NCBI GenBank assembly: GCA_902771225.1
Contig: CACXWH010000041.1
Span: 1 to 34,408 of the forward strand
DNA from: an uncultured Methanobrevibacter sp.
Lineage (GTDB): Archaea > Methanobacteriota > Methanobacteria > Methanobacteriales > Methanobacteriaceae
DNA: 34,408 nucleotides
Reading direction: 5' to 3'
The stretch's first letter is position 1; the number at the start of each line of letters is the position of its first letter. A program made the position numbers and the translations under genes. The notes under the pieces are model-generated. The model was not told the DNA's origin. It saw nothing but the letters and a program-made list of their open reading frames with translations, and ran no database searches. Below, in pieces: positions 26,499 to 34,397 of the stretch.

Positions 26499-27755
26499 TC
26501 ACATCAAATCTTTTGGATTTTTTATAACTCCTTCAATTGCAGAAGCAGCCACAACTTTTGAATTAGAAAGATATACTGAAGATTTTGGGTCTCCCATCCT
26601 ACCTTTAAAATTTCTATTTGTTGTAGAAATACAAACTTCTCCTTCGGATAATACTCCCATATGTCCACCAAGACATGGTCCACATCCAGGATTACATATT
26701 ATGGCTCCAGCATCAATAAAAGCTTCAATATATCCCAGGTTCATTGCTTGTTTGTATATTTCACGTGATGCTGGTAATATTAATAATCTAATATTATCAT
26801 TAATTTTTTGGTCTTTTAATATTTCATATGCATCTTTTAAATCTGATAATCGGCCATTTGTACAAGAACCAATTAAACATTGATCAATTGCTGTTCCTTC
26901 AACTTTGGAGATGTCACAAACATTGTCCACATCATTTGGACATGCAATTTGAGGATCCATATCTGTTATATCAAAAAGCATTTCTTTTTCATAGACTGCA
27001 CCACTATCAGATTTGACAATGTTTAATTCATTTTCTGTTTTGGATGTTCTTTTACATATATAATCAATTACTTCTTTATTAGGTTCCATTATTCCGTTTT
27101 TTGCACCCATTTCAATTGCCATATTGCACATGGTTGCTCTTCCTTCCACTCCCATGTTTTCAATGATTTCACCACAGAATTCTGCAGTTTTATAGGTTGC
27201 ACCAGCAATTCCAATTTTTCCAATTATATTCAATATTATATCTTTTGGTGCTATGTATGGGTTTAATTCTCCAATAACTTCCATTTTTATCGCTTGTGGA
27301 ACCATAAACCAGGTTTTTCCTGTCGCCCATACCATTGCCAAATCTGTTGCTCCCATCCCGGTTGAAAATGCTCCAAAAGCACCATAAGTACAGGTATGTG
27401 AATCTGCACCCACAATTACTTTTCCAGGTTCAACTAAACCCATTTCCGGAACTACCTGATGACATATTCCTTCGCCATGAATATAATTATTTTTTATCCC
27501 TTGTTTATTTATAAAATTTCGACAAACTTTTTGAAATTCCGCAGATCCTATTGTATTTGCTGGAACATTATGGTCAAAAATAATGGCTATTTTATCAGGA
27601 TTCCAAACTTTGTCTGCTACTTTTTCAAATGTTTTTATTGCAGGTGGAGACGTCCCGTCATGAGACATTGCAAGGTCAACAGGGATTTCTATTATTTCTC
27701 CAGGTGTTACTTCATGTCCTGCTTTCGAAGATAGGATTTTTTCAGTAATGTTCAC
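26499..27755 (-). CDS. hacA: Homoaconitase/isopropylmalate dehydratase family large subunit
   Basis: This large subunit of an aconitase-family hydro-lyase binds a [4Fe-4S] cluster through cysteines in CLIGSCTNGRLSDL and CNPGCGPCLGG. The 418-residue length is that of the archaeal LeuC/HacA group, and GADSHTCTYGAFGAFSTGMGATD is typical, seen here in the pieces GADSHTCTYGA and STGMGATD. It begins 5 bp after aksA, so I favour the homoaconitase HacA of 2-oxosuberate (coenzyme B) synthesis over leucine-pathway LeuC; sequence alone does not fully separate them. No small subunit gene is in the window. Confidence 0.82.
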   Translation of the reverse strand: MNITEKILSSKAGHEVTPGEIIEIPVDLAMSHDGTSPPAIKTFEKVADKVWNPDKIAIIFDHNVPANTIGSAEFQKVCRNFINKQGIKNNYIHGEGICHQVVPEMGLVEPGKVIVGADSHTCTYGAFGAFSTGMGATDLAMVWATGKTWFMVPQAIKMEVIGELNPYIAPKDIILNIIGKIGIAGATYKTAEFCGEIIENMGVEGRATMCNMAIEMGAKNGIMEPNKEVIDYICKRTSKTENELNIVKSDSGAVYEKEMLFDITDMDPQIACPNDVDNVCDISKVEGTAIDQCLIGSCTNGRLSDLKDAYEILKDQKINDNIRLLILPASREIYKQAMNLGYIEAFIDAGAIICNPGCGPCLGGHMGVLSEGEVCISTTNRNFKGRMGDPKSSVYLSNSKVVAASAIEGVIKNPKDLM

Positions 27756-27760
27756 GGTAT

Positions 27761-28924
27761 CTACCTTTTTGTCTTTTTAACAATTTCCTTAAACACATTA
27801 TCGTTAATGTATTTCCCTTCTTCTCTTGACTTTTTAACTTGATTAACAATTTCTATAAGTTCATCATCAGTAACTTCTAAGTCACATTCATTTAATTTGG
27901 CTCTAACTGCTCTACAGCCAGAATGTTTACCTAAAACAAGTTTTCTTTTACGGCCAACTAATTCTGGAATATATGGTTCATAACATAGGGGTTCTTCTAT
28001 TACTGCATCAACATGAATTCCGGATTCGTGTCTAAATACATTTTTTCCAACAACAGGTTTGTTATAAGGAATAGGCAACTGGCTTGCTTTTGATACAAGG
28101 TCAGATAATTCTTTAATATATTTTGTTTTAAATCCTAAATCTTTCCCATATAATATTTTTAAAGCCATAATAACTTCTTCTAATGATGCATTTCCTGCTC
28201 TCTCACCAATACCGTTAACTGTAGTTGAAATACCTTTTGCCCCAGCCAATACTCCAGTAATGGAGTTAATAACGGCTAAACCAAAGTCATTGTGGCAGTG
28301 AAGTGCTAGATTAATCTTTAAATCTTTTACAAGTTCTTTAACTAAATATTCTATTCCTTGTGGTGTAATTGCCCCGGTTGTATCTGCAATGTGAACTCTA
28401 TCAGCACCACATTCTTCAGCTTTTGAATATATTCTTTTTAAAAATTCAATATCGGTTCTTGTGGCGTCTTCTGCTGAAAATGCAACATATAAACCATGGT
28501 CTTTAGCATAATCAACTGCAGTTTCACATAAATTAATAGCATCTTGACGAGTTATGTGCATTTTATGATCTAAATGGATGTCTGATGTTCCAACAAAAGT
28601 GATAATACCATCAACGTCACAATTAAGTGCAGCATCAATGTCTTCTGGTTTTGTTCTAGTTAATGCTAAAATTTCAGCATTTAAATCTTCACTTGCTATT
28701 GCTTTTACAGTTTCCCTTTCTTTTTCAGAAACTATTGGAAAACCTGCTTCAATTTGATTGATTTTAAATTGGTCAAGTTTTCGTGCAATCTCTAATTTTT
28801 CTTCAAAACTAAAACAAACTCCAGGGGTTTGTTCACCATCTCTTAATGTAGTATCATATATTATAAAATCTTCGGGAAATGATATTTCAGATTCTTTATT
28901 GTAATGACTTATAAAATATTGCAA
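27761..28924 (-). CDS. aksA: Homocitrate synthase-type enzyme AksA
   Basis: AksA condenses acetyl-CoA with 2-oxoglutarate and then with longer 2-oxo acids to build the chain of coenzyme B. The 387-residue protein has the LeuA/AksA signatures DTTLRDGEQTPGV, the metal-binding HCHNDFGLA and the GIGERAGNASLEEV stretch, and a C-terminal HESGIHVD. It lacks the roughly 120-residue regulatory domain of LeuA and CimA, which supports AksA, as does its neighbour hacA. The start codon follows a spaced AT-rich leader; a weak GTGAGAT lies before it. The CYTH gene is 53 bp upstream on the same strand. Confidence 0.88.
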   Translation of the reverse strand: MQYFISHYNKESEISFPEDFIIYDTTLRDGEQTPGVCFSFEEKLEIARKLDQFKINQIEAGFPIVSEKERETVKAIASEDLNAEILALTRTKPEDIDAALNCDVDGIITFVGTSDIHLDHKMHITRQDAINLCETAVDYAKDHGLYVAFSAEDATRTDIEFLKRIYSKAEECGADRVHIADTTGAITPQGIEYLVKELVKDLKINLALHCHNDFGLAVINSITGVLAGAKGISTTVNGIGERAGNASLEEVIMALKILYGKDLGFKTKYIKELSDLVSKASQLPIPYNKPVVGKNVFRHESGIHVDAVIEEPLCYEPYIPELVGRKRKLVLGKHSGCRAVRAKLNECDLEVTDDELIEIVNQVKKSREEGKYINDNVFKEIVKKTKR

Positions 28925-28977
28925 TTATCTCACTTCTTTATTAAATTAATATTATTATAGTATTTTTCTTATTAATG

Positions 28978-29520
28978 TTAATATAATTTTTCTAAAAGTT
29001 CTAAGTAAGAAGTTCTTTCAAATCCATCTGTAATTCCTAATTTTGCAAATAATTCAAAAATTTTTTCTTGAGCGATACTATAATCAGTTCCATCTTCTAA
29101 AGCGATTTCTATTTCCATATAGGGACTTAATCCTTCAACATCATCTAAACTAATCTCAAATTTTTTATATTTATAATATTGTCTGTTTTTTTTCACGGAT
29201 CTTACTTTGACAAATCCCAAGTGCTCAAATATTTTACTACATTTTTCACTATTTTCTATTCCAATTTCAATTTCTTCACGTGTTTTACTTTCAGAATCTA
29301 TTTTTGGACCTTTATAAGTTATGAATATATTAGTATTATTATTTTCTTTTGTTGTTCGTATCCTTAAAGCCTCATCGCTTTTTGCGAAATCTACAATTGG
29401 GCTATTAAAATAGATATCTTCTTGAAATTCTTTTTTACTTTTTATAGCTCCAAGATTTTCTAACTTTTTTTTCATATCTTCAAAATTTTCAATTTTTGCT
29501 TTAACTTCAACTTCTATCAT
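28978..29520 (-). CDS. CYTH-domain protein (class IV adenylate cyclase/thiamine triphosphatase-like)
   Basis: The 180-residue protein has the tunnel-fold CYTH motif ExExK at the N terminus (EVEVKAK) and the downstream basic and acidic pattern of the family: LRIRTTKE, TYKGPK, REEIEI, KNRQYYKYKKFEISLDDVEGL in parts, YMEIEIALED. The closest family type is CyaB, whose archaeal members often act on triphosphates (thiamine triphosphate or inorganic triphosphate) rather than make cAMP. Which applies here is not decidable from sequence. It may be the first gene of the unit leading to aksA. Confidence 0.85.
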   Translation of the reverse strand: MIEVEVKAKIENFEDMKKKLENLGAIKSKKEFQEDIYFNSPIVDFAKSDEALRIRTTKENNNTNIFITYKGPKIDSESKTREEIEIGIENSEKCSKIFEHLGFVKVRSVKKNRQYYKYKKFEISLDDVEGLSPYMEIEIALEDGTDYSIAQEKIFELFAKLGITDGFERTSYLELLEKLY

Positions 29521-29599
29521 GTTAATTTCCCCATTAATTTATTATTTAAAATTTTTTAAATTTTAATTTTTTTGTTGTATATATTTAAATAAACATAAG

Positions 29600-29607
29600 T
29601 TTATATA
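29600..29607 (+). promoter_or_regulatory. tbp promoter (TTTATATA)
   Basis: An exact TTTATATA box predicts transcription from about 29627 and a leader of about 75 nt before the TTG start of tbp. The same intergenic region (29521-29700) also has to drive the divergent CYTH gene; an AAATATATAC stretch near 29580 on the minus strand is a candidate box. Confidence 0.6.
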
Positions 29608-29700
29608 CTATTTAAATAAAATATTTTATTAGTAAAAATTTAATTTTTGTTTTCTTAATTTTTACTTACTACTTTTAAAAACTTAATTGGAGGTTTAAAT

Positions 29701-30246
29701 TTGACCGATGTTGACATTAAAATAGAAAACATTGTAGCTTCCGCAAGCATTGGGAAAGATATTGTCTTGACTGATGTGTCTCGAGCTTTAGAAGGGGTTA
29801 ATTTTAATCGTGAACAGTTTCCAGGATTAGTTTTCAAACTTAAAGATCCGAAAACAGCAGCATTAATTTTCAGCTCTGGTAAGCTTGTTTGTACTGGAGC
29901 AAAATCTATAGATGATTCTAAATTAGCAATCAAAAAAACTGTAGATTTGATGAGGGAAGTTGATACAGAAATTCCTCATGAATTTGAAATTAAAATTCAA
30001 AATATTGTGGCATCTGCAAACTTGCAATCCACATTAAATTTAGAAGCAGTAGCTTTAGAACTTGAGGATACTGAATATGAACCAGAACAATTCCCTGGTT
30101 TAGTATACAGATTATCTGACCCTAAAGTTGTGCTATTATTGTTTGGTTCTGGTAAAGTTGTTTGTACTGGAGCAAAAACAAAAAGCGACGCTAAATTAGG
30201 CGTCGAAAGAGCTTACGATAGATTAAGTGAGCTAGATTTAATATAA
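29701..30246 (+). CDS. tbp: TATA-box-binding protein TBP (TTG start)
   Basis: TBP is the archaeal basal transcription factor that recognises TATA boxes. The 181 residues form two homologous halves with the expected repeated blocks: IENIVASASIG / IQNIVASANLQ, EQFPGLVFKLKDPK / EQFPGLVYRLSDPK, and SSGKLVCTGAKS / GSGKVVCTGAKT. A GGAGGT site stands 6 nt before a TTG codon at 29701 that gives an N terminus of the usual length. The acidic C-terminal end is short. It is followed directly by the HAD phosphatase fusion gene. Confidence 0.96.
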   Translation: MTDVDIKIENIVASASIGKDIVLTDVSRALEGVNFNREQFPGLVFKLKDPKTAALIFSSGKLVCTGAKSIDDSKLAIKKTVDLMREVDTEIPHEFEIKIQNIVASANLQSTLNLEAVALELEDTEYEPEQFPGLVYRLSDPKVVLLLFGSGKVVCTGAKTKSDAKLGVERAYDRLSELDLI

Positions 30247-30259
30247 TTTGGTGGTATTA

Positions 30260-31948
30260 TTGATTAAACTTGTAGTATTTGACTTAGATAATGTTATTAT
30301 TGATGGTGAAGCAATAGATGAGATAGGAAAATTAGCAAATGTTGAAGATGAAATAGCTGAAATTACTGAAAAAGCTATGCAAGGTGAAATAGACTTTGAA
30401 ACTTCTATTAAAGACAGAGTCCAACTTCTTGAAGGAATCTCTATCGAAGATATCGAAAAAGTCGCAGATGAACTTCCTTTAATGGATGGTGCTAGTGAAA
30501 CTATCGCACGTTTAAAAGACGAAGATGTTGATGTAGCTATCATTAGTGGTAGTTTTGATATAGTGGCTGAGAAAATTAAAGAAAAACTTGGTATTGATAA
30601 AGTATATACCAATAGTTTCACAGTCGAAGATGGTAAATTAACTGGTGAAGTGACTGGTCCTTTAGTATCTGGTTCTAAATTAGATATTTTAAAAGACCTT
30701 ATTGAAAACGCAGGTATTTCTTTAGAAGAAGTAGTTGCAGTTGGAGATGGCGCAAATGACATTTCCATGATTGAATCAGCTGGTTGCGGAATCGCATTCA
30801 ATGCTAAAGATTCTGTAAAAGAAATAGCTGATATAATAGTAGATGAAAAAGACTTAACAAAAGTCTTAGACGAAATTCTTAATCAAATAACCACTAACGA
30901 TACTGAAAACGACGCTGTTGAAAATGAAGATGCTGAAGAAGTAGAAGAAGCTGAAGTTGAAGCTACTGAAGAAGTAGAAGAGACTGAAGATGCTGAAGAT
31001 GCTGAAGCTGAAGAAGTTGAAGAAGTAGAAGAAGCTGAAGTTGAAGAAACTCAAGAAGAAGAAAAAACTGAAGCTGAAAAACCTAAAAACGATCTTCCAA
31101 AATCTGAATTTGTTCTTGCTGACACTATGGAAGGTGTAAGAAAACAAAAAGATGAAAAAGAAGCTGAAATAGCTAAAATTGCTGAAGAAAGAGAAGAATT
31201 CAATAAAACAGCTAAAGAACAACGCAAAATCCGTGATGAATTAAATGCATCATTAAAAGAAAACTTAAACAAAGCTATTGAATACAGAAACGAACGTAAT
31301 GAAATCAATAAATCTGTTGAAGCGGCTAAAAAAGCTCGTAATGATGCTAATAATCAGATTAAAAACCTTGAATGGTCTTCTGGTAAACGTGATAAAGTAA
31401 AAATCGAAAATGAAATCAAAAAAATTGATAAGATTATCGAAACACGCGTTTTAGATATTAAGAAAGAAAATCAGCTTGTTAAAAATGCTAATGATTTAAG
31501 AAAACAATTAACGGATATCCAAGAAGATGAATCAGTTAAAGAAGAAGCTCAAGAATTAAGAAAATTATCTGAAGAAGAGCATGAGAAAGTTATTGCACTT
31601 TCTGAACAAGCACAAGCTGCTCATGAAGAAATGTTGGTTTACTTTAGAAAAACTGATGATATCAGAACTGCGGCTGATGAAGCACATAAAAAATTCATTG
31701 AAGCACGTAATAATGCTTCTGCAAAACATGAAGAATTTAAAGCTGTATTAAGTGATATTCATATCATTAACAAAAAATTAGGTTCTAACAAACCTAGAAA
31801 AAGAAGATCTGATAAAAAATCTTCATCCGGTTCTAATAAAAATCGTGAAGAAAAAGAAAGAGCTGAAGAAATATTTGAAAAATTCAAACAAGGTGGAAAA
31901 GTATCTACTGAAGAGCTCTTACTTTTACAAAAATATAATATAAATTAA
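30260..31948 (+). CDS. HAD phosphatase (SerB-like) fused to acidic repeats and a coiled coil (TTG start)
   Basis: Residues 1-210 are an HAD phosphatase of phosphoserine-phosphatase type with motif I DLDNV (D8, D10), motif II SGS near 97, motif III K near 140 (SGSKLDI) and motif IV GDGANDIS near 163. A roughly 60-residue Glu/Ala/Val linker follows (about 215-275), built of repeated AEEVEEAEVE-like units. The last 285 residues (to 562) are strongly coiled-coil, Lys/Glu/Arg-rich, with KRRSDKKSSSGSNKNREE near the end. The tail resembles archaeal coiled-coil proteins of COG1340 type. The TTG at 30260 (after GGTGGT) gives the natural MIKLVVFDLD start; an earlier in-frame TTG at 30248 has no site. 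Whether the enzyme serves serine synthesis or something tied to the coiled coil is unknown. Confidence 0.85.
   Translation: MIKLVVFDLDNVIIDGEAIDEIGKLANVEDEIAEITEKAMQGEIDFETSIKDRVQLLEGISIEDIEKVADELPLMDGASETIARLKDEDVDVAIISGSFDIVAEKIKEKLGIDKVYTNSFTVEDGKLTGEVTGPLVSGSKLDILKDLIENAGISLEEVVAVGDGANDISMIESAGCGIAFNAKDSVKEIADIIVDEKDLTKVLDEILNQITTNDTENDAVENEDAEEVEEAEVEATEEVEETEDAEDAEAEEVEEVEEAEVEETQEEEKTEAEKPKNDLPKSEFVLADTMEGVRKQKDEKEAEIAKIAEEREEFNKTAKEQRKIRDELNASLKENLNKAIEYRNERNEINKSVEAAKKARNDANNQIKNLEWSSGKRDKVKIENEIKKIDKIIETRVLDIKKENQLVKNANDLRKQLTDIQEDESVKEEAQELRKLSEEEHEKVIALSEQAQAAHEEMLVYFRKTDDIRTAADEAHKKFIEARNNASAKHEEFKAVLSDIHIINKKLGSNKPRKRRSDKKSSSGSNKNREEKERAEEIFEKFKQGGKVSTEELLLLQKYNIN
30900..31075 (+). 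repeat. Low-complexity GAAGAAGT/GCTGAAG repeats encoding the acidic linker
   Basis: Tandem-like repeats of codons for Glu, Ala and Val (for example GCTGAAGTTGAAG and GAAGTAGAAGAAG) fill this stretch inside the HAD gene. They make a long false open frame on the minus strand rich in Phe and Ser. Such repeats may vary in length between strains. Confidence 0.7.
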
Positions 31949-31965
31949 ATATTTTAATTTATATT
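31937..31965 (+). terminator. Terminator hairpin over the stop codon of the HAD fusion gene
   Basis: AATATAAATTAAA / TTTAATTTATATT form a perfect 13-bp stem with a 3-nt loop. The stop codon (31946-31948) is in the 5' arm. A T-tract follows to about 31980. Confidence 0.7.
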
Positions 31966-31992
31966 TTTTCTTTTTTTTTAAGAGGGTATAAT

Positions 31993-32139
31993 ATGTCTGA
32001 AGAAAAAATTGAAACTTGTTTTATATGCGGTAAAAAATTTGACATGAATAACTCTGAATTGGCATATTATCGTAATGGCAAATTTCCTATTTGTGACTTT
32101 TGTGCAGAATTCTATTCATTTTATAAAGATGATTTATAA
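31993..32139 (+). CDS. 48-residue zinc-knuckle protein
   Basis: A short gene with a ribosome-binding-site-like AGAGGGT at 31981-31987 before the ATG. The product has two CxxC pairs, CFIC and CDFC, 26 residues apart, the pattern of a single zinc ribbon or knuckle. It has an acidic N terminus (MSEEKIE) and an aromatic C terminus (AEFYSFYKDDL). I do not recognise the family. It lies between a strong terminator and topA, about 100 bp before the latter. I judge it real because of the ordered cysteines, the start site and the clean open frame. Confidence 0.65.
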   Translation: MSEEKIETCFICGKKFDMNNSELAYYRNGKFPICDFCAEFYSFYKDDL

Positions 32140-32170
32140 TTTTTTAGCCTGATTATTTTTCATAGAAATT

Positions 32171-32178
32171 TTTATATA
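32171..32178 (+). promoter_or_regulatory. topA promoter (TTTATATA)
   Basis: An exact TTTATATA box predicts transcription from about 32198, giving a 40-nt leader before the topA ATG. Confidence 0.6.
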
Positions 32179-32237
32179 TGATAATGTATTCTATATTTTA
32201 TTTATATTGAGAAAAATTATGTGGAGTACTTGTTAGA

Positions 32238-34397
32238 ATGCATGAAGTAATTATTTGTGAGAAACCTAGTTCGGCTGAAAAAATAGCAAAGGCATTATCT
32301 TCAAAGGCTAAAAAAAATTTATACAATAAAAAAATCAAATATTGGACATTAAATAGAGATTCTAAGGATATAACTGTTTTATCAGGTGTTGGTCATTTAT
32401 ATTCTTTAATTCCTAATACTTCTAAAAGTACTATTTCATTTAATTTACATTGGGCACCAGCATATGAAGTTAATAAAAAAACTAGTGGATATACTAGGGA
32501 TTATGTTAGGGCTATCAAAAAATTTGGTAAAGGTGCTGATTCTTATGTCCATGCATGCGATTATGATGTTGAAGGGACTTTGATTGGTTATAATGCTTTA
32601 AAATATGCTTGTGGTGAAGATTCTTTATCCAAATCCTCTCGTATGAAATTTTCTACTTTGACTAAAAAAGATATTGTTGAAGCATATGAAAATAGAATTA
32701 ATATAGACATGCATCAGGTGGATAACGGTGTTGCCCGCCACATTTTGGATTATTATTTTGGTATGAATATTTCTATTGCATTGTCAAATGCAGTGCGCAA
32801 ATCTAAAAAACGATTTTTAAAATTATCTGTAGGTCGTGTCCAAACTCCTACATTATCCATATTAGTTGACCGTGAAAAAGAAATTGAAGAATTCGTACCG
32901 GAACCTTATTGGGTTATTAGAGCTATTCTTGATTTTGAAGATATTGAAATTAAACATGTTGACGGAAATATTTTTGATCGTGAAAGGGCTGAGGAAATTT
33001 TTAATAAATGTGAAGGTAAGGATGCTATTGTTGATAGTATAGACCTTTCTAATTCAAAAACTAAACCTCCAGTTCCATTTAATTTAGGTGGATTACAATC
33101 CGAGGCTTATAATGTTTTCGGTTTCACTCCTAAAAGAACTCAAGTTATTGCTCAAAATCTTTATAGTTCGGGTTATACTTCTTATCCTCGTACTTCATCT
33201 CAAAAGTTGCCTGAAAGTTTGGGTTTTGCTTCTATTTTTAAACAATTATCTCAAGATAAAGAATATAAGAAACATATTTCCCAATTACCTTCAAAATTAA
33301 AACCTAATAATGGTAAGAAGGATGATGAAGCTCACCCGGCTATCCACCCTACGGGAATATTGCCGTCTAGTTTATCTAAGGATGAACAGAAAATCTATGA
33401 TTTAATTGTTTATAGGTTTATTTCAGTATTCTTTGAAGCTGCTAAATTTGAAACAATGAGTACTACTTTAGATATTGAAGGTGAGAAATTCCGTTTCAGA
33501 CGTAGAAGAGTTACTCATAAAGGTTGGATGGAACATTATCCATTTAGAAAAATCGATGATGAGAAATTCCCTGAAGTTAAAGAAGGGGATGCTATGAGTG
33601 TAAAGGAGCTTATTTCTGATGAAAAAGAAACTAAACCTCCTGCCCGTTATAATCAAGCTTCTTTAATTAAAGAACTTGAGAAAAGGGAACTTGGTACTAA
33701 AGCTACTCGTGCAGATATCATTGATAAATTATATGACCGTAAATATATAGACGGAAATAAAATTTCTGTTAATCAATTAGGTAAAAATCTCATCGATACA
33801 TTAAGTAGCTATTGTAACAATTTAACTAGCGAGGAGTTAACCCGGGATTTAGAAGATAAGCTTGAAGGTATTAACAAAGAGGTAACTACTAGAGATAGTG
33901 TTATTGATGAGGGTGAAAAAGATGTTAAAGAAATTTTAGTTGACATTGATGAGAATACCGAAGAAATTGGTTCTAAACTTTATGAAGCTTATCAGGAGAG
34001 CAATATTGTTGGTAAGTGTAAGTGTGGCGGTAATCTTATTAAAAGGTATTCACCTAAAAACAAAAGCTATTTTGTAGGTTGTTCTAATTATCCTGATTGT
34101 AATCATACTTATTCTATTCCTAAAGGTACACGTTTCTTAAAGAAAACATGTGATAAGTGTGGTTTGCCTATGATTTCTTTTGGCAGTAAACCTCCTAAAC
34201 ATGCTTGTCTAGACTCCAACTGTGGTAAGGAACATCTTGAAACTGAGCAAATTGAAGTTCTTGGTAAATGTCCGGATTGTGGAAAAGATTTAATTAAACG
34301 GTCTGGACGTTATGGTGATTTTGTTGGCTGTAAAGGTTTTCCTAGATGCAGGTTTACCTGCGCATTGGATGAGCTAAAATATAAACTTAAAAAATAA
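32238..34397 (+). CDS. topA: DNA topoisomerase I (type IA)
   Basis: TopA relaxes negative supercoils by a single-strand break through a tyrosine link. In the 719-residue protein the Toprim domain has E8 (CEKPSSAEKI) and D108, D110, E112 (DYDVEG). The catalytic tyrosine is Y316 in SYPRTSS. The C terminus carries three zinc-ribbon-like units: CKCGGNL with GCSNYPDC, CDKCGLP with CLDSNC, and CPDCGKD with GCKGFPRC, all characteristic of the family and used in strand passage. The ATG at 32238 is the only sensible start; a GGAG lies about 14 nt upstream. The gene ends 11 bp before the window edge and appears complete. Confidence 0.96.
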   Translation: MHEVIICEKPSSAEKIAKALSSKAKKNLYNKKIKYWTLNRDSKDITVLSGVGHLYSLIPNTSKSTISFNLHWAPAYEVNKKTSGYTRDYVRAIKKFGKGADSYVHACDYDVEGTLIGYNALKYACGEDSLSKSSRMKFSTLTKKDIVEAYENRINIDMHQVDNGVARHILDYYFGMNISIALSNAVRKSKKRFLKLSVGRVQTPTLSILVDREKEIEEFVPEPYWVIRAILDFEDIEIKHVDGNIFDRERAEEIFNKCEGKDAIVDSIDLSNSKTKPPVPFNLGGLQSEAYNVFGFTPKRTQVIAQNLYSSGYTSYPRTSSQKLPESLGFASIFKQLSQDKEYKKHISQLPSKLKPNNGKKDDEAHPAIHPTGILPSSLSKDEQKIYDLIVYRFISVFFEAAKFETMSTTLDIEGEKFRFRRRRVTHKGWMEHYPFRKIDDEKFPEVKEGDAMSVKELISDEKETKPPARYNQASLIKELEKRELGTKATRADIIDKLYDRKYIDGNKISVNQLGKNLIDTLSSYCNNLTSEELTRDLEDKLEGINKEVTTRDSVIDEGEKDVKEILVDIDENTEEIGSKLYEAYQESNIVGKCKCGGNLIKRYSPKNKSYFVGCSNYPDCNHTYSIPKGTRFLKKTCDKCGLPMISFGSKPPKHACLDSNCGKEHLETEQIEVLGKCPDCGKDLIKRSGRYGDFVGCKGFPRCRFTCALDELKYKLKK

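Noticed and set aside
30866-31308. Two minus-strand open frames rich in Phe and Ser
   Set aside because: They mirror the Glu/Ala-coding repeats and coiled coil of the HAD fusion gene on the other strand and have no plausible protein features.
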